Positions 5,774-7,699 of a DNA stretch of 7,699 bases are shown here, one piece after another. Within the stretch, counting starts at the first letter, position 1, and each line of letters opens with the position of its first letter. A program made the translations under genes and the position numbers. Where the stretch lies: the NCBI GenBank assembly GCA_017445435.1, contig JAFSUE010000331.1:1-7699 (forward strand), given 5' to 3'. Under the pieces are notes generated by a model. The model saw nothing but the letters and a program-made list of their open reading frames with translations. It was not told where the DNA came from and ran no database searches. The DNA comes from Selenomonadaceae bacterium (GTDB lineage Bacteria > Bacillota > Negativicutes > Selenomonadales > Selenomonadaceae).

Positions 5774-6838
5774 ATGAAAAGAAAAACTTTTTTAGCACTT
5801 GTTGCGGCTATGAGTTTAGCAAGTTCAGCGTTTGCAATGAAGCCCGTTACTATTATTGATCAAGGCAGTTTTATGGCGGGCGGCACTGAAATTACGGCGG
5901 CGGGAACTTACGACGGCAGCGACCCGCGAAATTACGCAGGACACACTTTGCACGGCGACCACGCCTACGTTTTCTATCAAATTCCTAAAAATCATAAAAA
6001 ATTTTCGCTTGTCTTTCTGCACGGCTGGGGACAAAGTGGAAAAAGTTGGGAGTCAACGCCTGACGGACGCGACGGTTTCCAAAATATTTTTTTGGAGAAA
6101 AATTTTCCCGTCTACATTGTTGACCAACCGCGACGTGGTAGGGCTGGACAATCTACTGAACCGTACAATTTCCCTGCGCGTCCCGACGATCAACTTTGGT
6201 ATAACACTTTCCGCATTGGCGAATATCCAAATTACTACGACAATGTGAAAGTTCCACGCGATAAAGAATCACTTCACCAGTTTTTTCATCAAATGACGCC
6301 GAGTTTTCCAACTGACCAAAAAATTATTACCGATTCAATGGTTGCCGTTTTTGAAAGAGCTGGTGAAGGTATATTAATAACACATTCTGCTGGCGGCGGA
6401 CCTGGTTGGGATACGGCAATTCGTTCTGACAAAGTTAAAGCCGTCATTTCGCTTGAGCCGGGCGCGTTTCCATTTCCAGAAGGTGAAGTGCCGCCTGTCG
6501 AGGAGACGACAAGTATTTTCCCTGCCGTTGGTACGGAAATTCCCCGCGCAGATTTTATGAAGTTGACAAAAATTCCTATCGTTGTATATTTTGGTGATAA
6601 CATTCCCAGCGGCGATAAACCTGTTGCGAATTGGGGCAAAGATAATTGGCGGACGCGCTTAAATCTTGCGCGGAAATGGGCTGACGTTGTGAACAAGTAC
6701 GGCGGCGATTGTGAAATTGTTTCCTTGCCTGAAATTGGCATAACTGGTTCAACTCATTTTATGATGGCAGATTTAAATAATAGGGAAGTTGCAGACGTTA
6801 TGGAAAAGTGGATTGAGTCGAAAGGGCTGGCGAAATGA
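5774..6838 (+). CDS. Exported alpha/beta hydrolase, esterase-713-like
   Basis: A 354-residue protein with a clear Sec signal peptide (residues 1-21, cleavage likely after SAFA), so it should act in the periplasm or outside the cell. The fold is alpha/beta hydrolase: oxyanion region FLHGWGQSGKSWESTPDGR (81-99), VDQPRRGRAGQS (116-127), nucleophile elbow ITHSAGG (Ser205), ISLEPG (Glu228), VVYFGD (270-275) and GSTHFMM (His328). Order and wording match, from memory, the secreted Alcaligenes esterase 713 family, whose acidic triad residue is a Glu after the sixth strand; here that is Glu228, giving a probable Ser205-Glu228-His328 triad. The natural substrate is unknown; a carboxylic ester or lactone is likely. 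GGAGGG (5762-5767) lies six bases before the ATG. The stop overlaps the next start as ATGA. Divergent from a LysR-family gene that probably controls it. Confidence 0.88.
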   Translation: MKRKTFLALVAAMSLASSAFAMKPVTIIDQGSFMAGGTEITAAGTYDGSDPRNYAGHTLHGDHAYVFYQIPKNHKKFSLVFLHGWGQSGKSWESTPDGRDGFQNIFLEKNFPVYIVDQPRRGRAGQSTEPYNFPARPDDQLWYNTFRIGEYPNYYDNVKVPRDKESLHQFFHQMTPSFPTDQKIITDSMVAVFERAGEGILITHSAGGGPGWDTAIRSDKVKAVISLEPGAFPFPEGEVPPVEETTSIFPAVGTEIPRADFMKLTKIPIVVYFGDNIPSGDKPVANWGKDNWRTRLNLARKWADVVNKYGGDCEIVSLPEIGITGSTHFMMADLNNREVADVMEKWIESKGLAK

Positions 6839-7699
6839 AAAAGTTTGGTTCATTCGTTGTAAGTATTTTTGCGGCGGGATTATTGTTTATAAATTCCGCA
6901 TCTGCTGAAAGTCAAGCGCTTGTTTCAATTTTTCGTGACGGCGTAAAATTTTCTGAAAGCGTTTATCCTTATGACGGCGGACTTTTTATTTCAAATTACG
7001 GCTCTGAAAATATGAATCCGCGCGCCGACGAAAACAGCGGCTACATAATTTACCGCAAAGACGGCATCAATAAAAAAGTTGCGGAAGGTCTGCACAAGCC
7101 GACAGGTCTTTTAGTCAAAGATAATTTTTTGTTTGTATGCGACGAAACAAAACTTTTGGTTTACAATTTGAAAAATCTTTCGGAAACGCCGCGCGTCATA
7201 AATTTTGCGGCAGATGATAAAGTTGCCAATGCGTTGACTTCCGACGGCGAAAATCTTTACATTTCAATCACAAACACTGGGCGAATTTACAAGTTGGATA
7301 TAAGCGACACAAAAAATTTGAAAGCGCCGAAACTTTGGCTTGAAATTCCCGGTTCAAACGGTTTGGCTTACGGCGGCGGCGAAATTTTTATAGTGTCAAT
7401 TCCCGCCGATTATAAAAGCGTCACGTCGGAAAATGTTGTCTACCGCGTGAAAAATTTACAAAATCCCGTTGCCGAAAAATTTTTTGACGTAGCCGGACTT
7501 TATGACGGCGTGACAATTTCTGACGATTTAAAAACTTTGTATGTTTCCGATTGGCTGACGGCGTCGGTTACGGCGATTGACATAAAAAGTAAAAAAAGTC
7601 GTGTGATTTACGAAGAAAAAGGCATCGGACCTGCGGACATCGCACAAAGCGGCGGCAGGCTTTTTATTCCCGAACTTGTCGGCAGTCGCGTCATTGAAA
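6835..7699 (+). CDS. Exported beta-propeller protein, SMP-30/NHL-like (3' end outside window)
   Basis: The frame opens at ATG 6835, overlapping the hydrolase stop by ATGA, with AAAGGG eight bases upstream, and runs without a stop to the window edge (288 residues seen). Residues 1-24 form a Sec signal peptide ending SASA. The mature part has about six repeats in which a short hydrophobic strand (LFISNY, LFVCDE, LYISIT, IFIVSI, LYVSDW, LFIPEL) follows a Gly/Asp turn, as in NHL or SMP-30 propellers. E41, N175 (SNGLAY) and D224 (YDGVTIS) sit where SMP-30/gluconolactonase enzymes place their Glu, Asn and Asp metal ligands, so a lactonase is possible, though a non-catalytic propeller is equally allowed. 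It probably acts in the same compartment and process as the hydrolase. The propeller call is by eye. Confidence 0.82.
   Translation, partial: MKKFGSFVVSIFAAGLLFINSASAESQALVSIFRDGVKFSESVYPYDGGLFISNYGSENMNPRADENSGYIIYRKDGINKKVAEGLHKPTGLLVKDNFLFVCDETKLLVYNLKNLSETPRVINFAADDKVANALTSDGENLYISITNTGRIYKLDISDTKNLKAPKLWLEIPGSNGLAYGGGEIFIVSIPADYKSVTSENVVYRVKNLQNPVAEKFFDVAGLYDGVTISDDLKTLYVSDWLTASVTAIDIKSKKSRVIYEEKGIGPADIAQSGGRLFIPELVGSRVIE

Noticed and set aside
5856..6248. 130-codon + strand frame inside the hydrolase gene
   Set aside because: It is another frame of a gene with clear catalytic motifs, and its translation is low in features and lacks a start signal.
6289..6741. 150-codon minus-strand frame opposite the hydrolase gene
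   Set aside because: It is antisense to conserved hydrolase motifs. The Pro/Ser/Thr-rich translation is typical of a reverse-strand shadow.

Overview
The window reads as ordinary chromosome from an anaerobic, AT-rich bacterium. My best guess is a Negativicutes/Selenomonadales-type Firmicute. The reasons are a CbiG-type gene of the anaerobic (early cobalt insertion) B12 pathway, a nickel-pincer cofactor gene (larC), heavy use of A/T runs with GC-rich interruptions, and spacers built from 7-base repeats. The taxonomic call is inference; there is no rRNA or other marker gene here.

Layout. Bases 2-3307 run on the + strand: the 3' end of an unrecognised gene (2-250), cbiG (247-1137, ATGA overlap), an ABC-2 type permease (1187-1906), and a lipoprotein with a von Willebrand A-like domain starting at TTG (1997-3307). 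Three gaps (1135-1162, 1904-1978, 3309-3357) are filled by 7-base-periodic repeats that also supply the stop codons of cbiG, the permease and larC. larC (3354-4586) is on the - strand and convergent with the lipoprotein gene, with a good extended -10 promoter upstream. A gap of about 230 bases (4587-4818) holds that promoter, a + strand terminator-like hairpin and a - strand terminator for the next gene. A LysR-family regulator (4819-5685, -) is divergent from a two-gene + strand unit: an exported esterase-713-like alpha/beta hydrolase (5774-6838) overlapping by ATGA with an exported beta-propeller protein (6835-7699, runs off the window).

How it fits together. cbiG and larC are each a single gene of a larger pathway (cobalt corrin; nickel pincer) with no partner genes beside them. 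The permease has no ATPase partner in view. The clearest functional unit is the LysR regulator with the hydrolase and propeller pair: both products carry Sec signal peptides, they look translationally coupled, and the intergenic region carries overlapping divergent signals. I see no CRISPR array, transposon, integrase, phage gene, tRNA or rRNA. The least ordinary features are the heptamer repeats fused to gene ends and the exported hydrolase/propeller pair.
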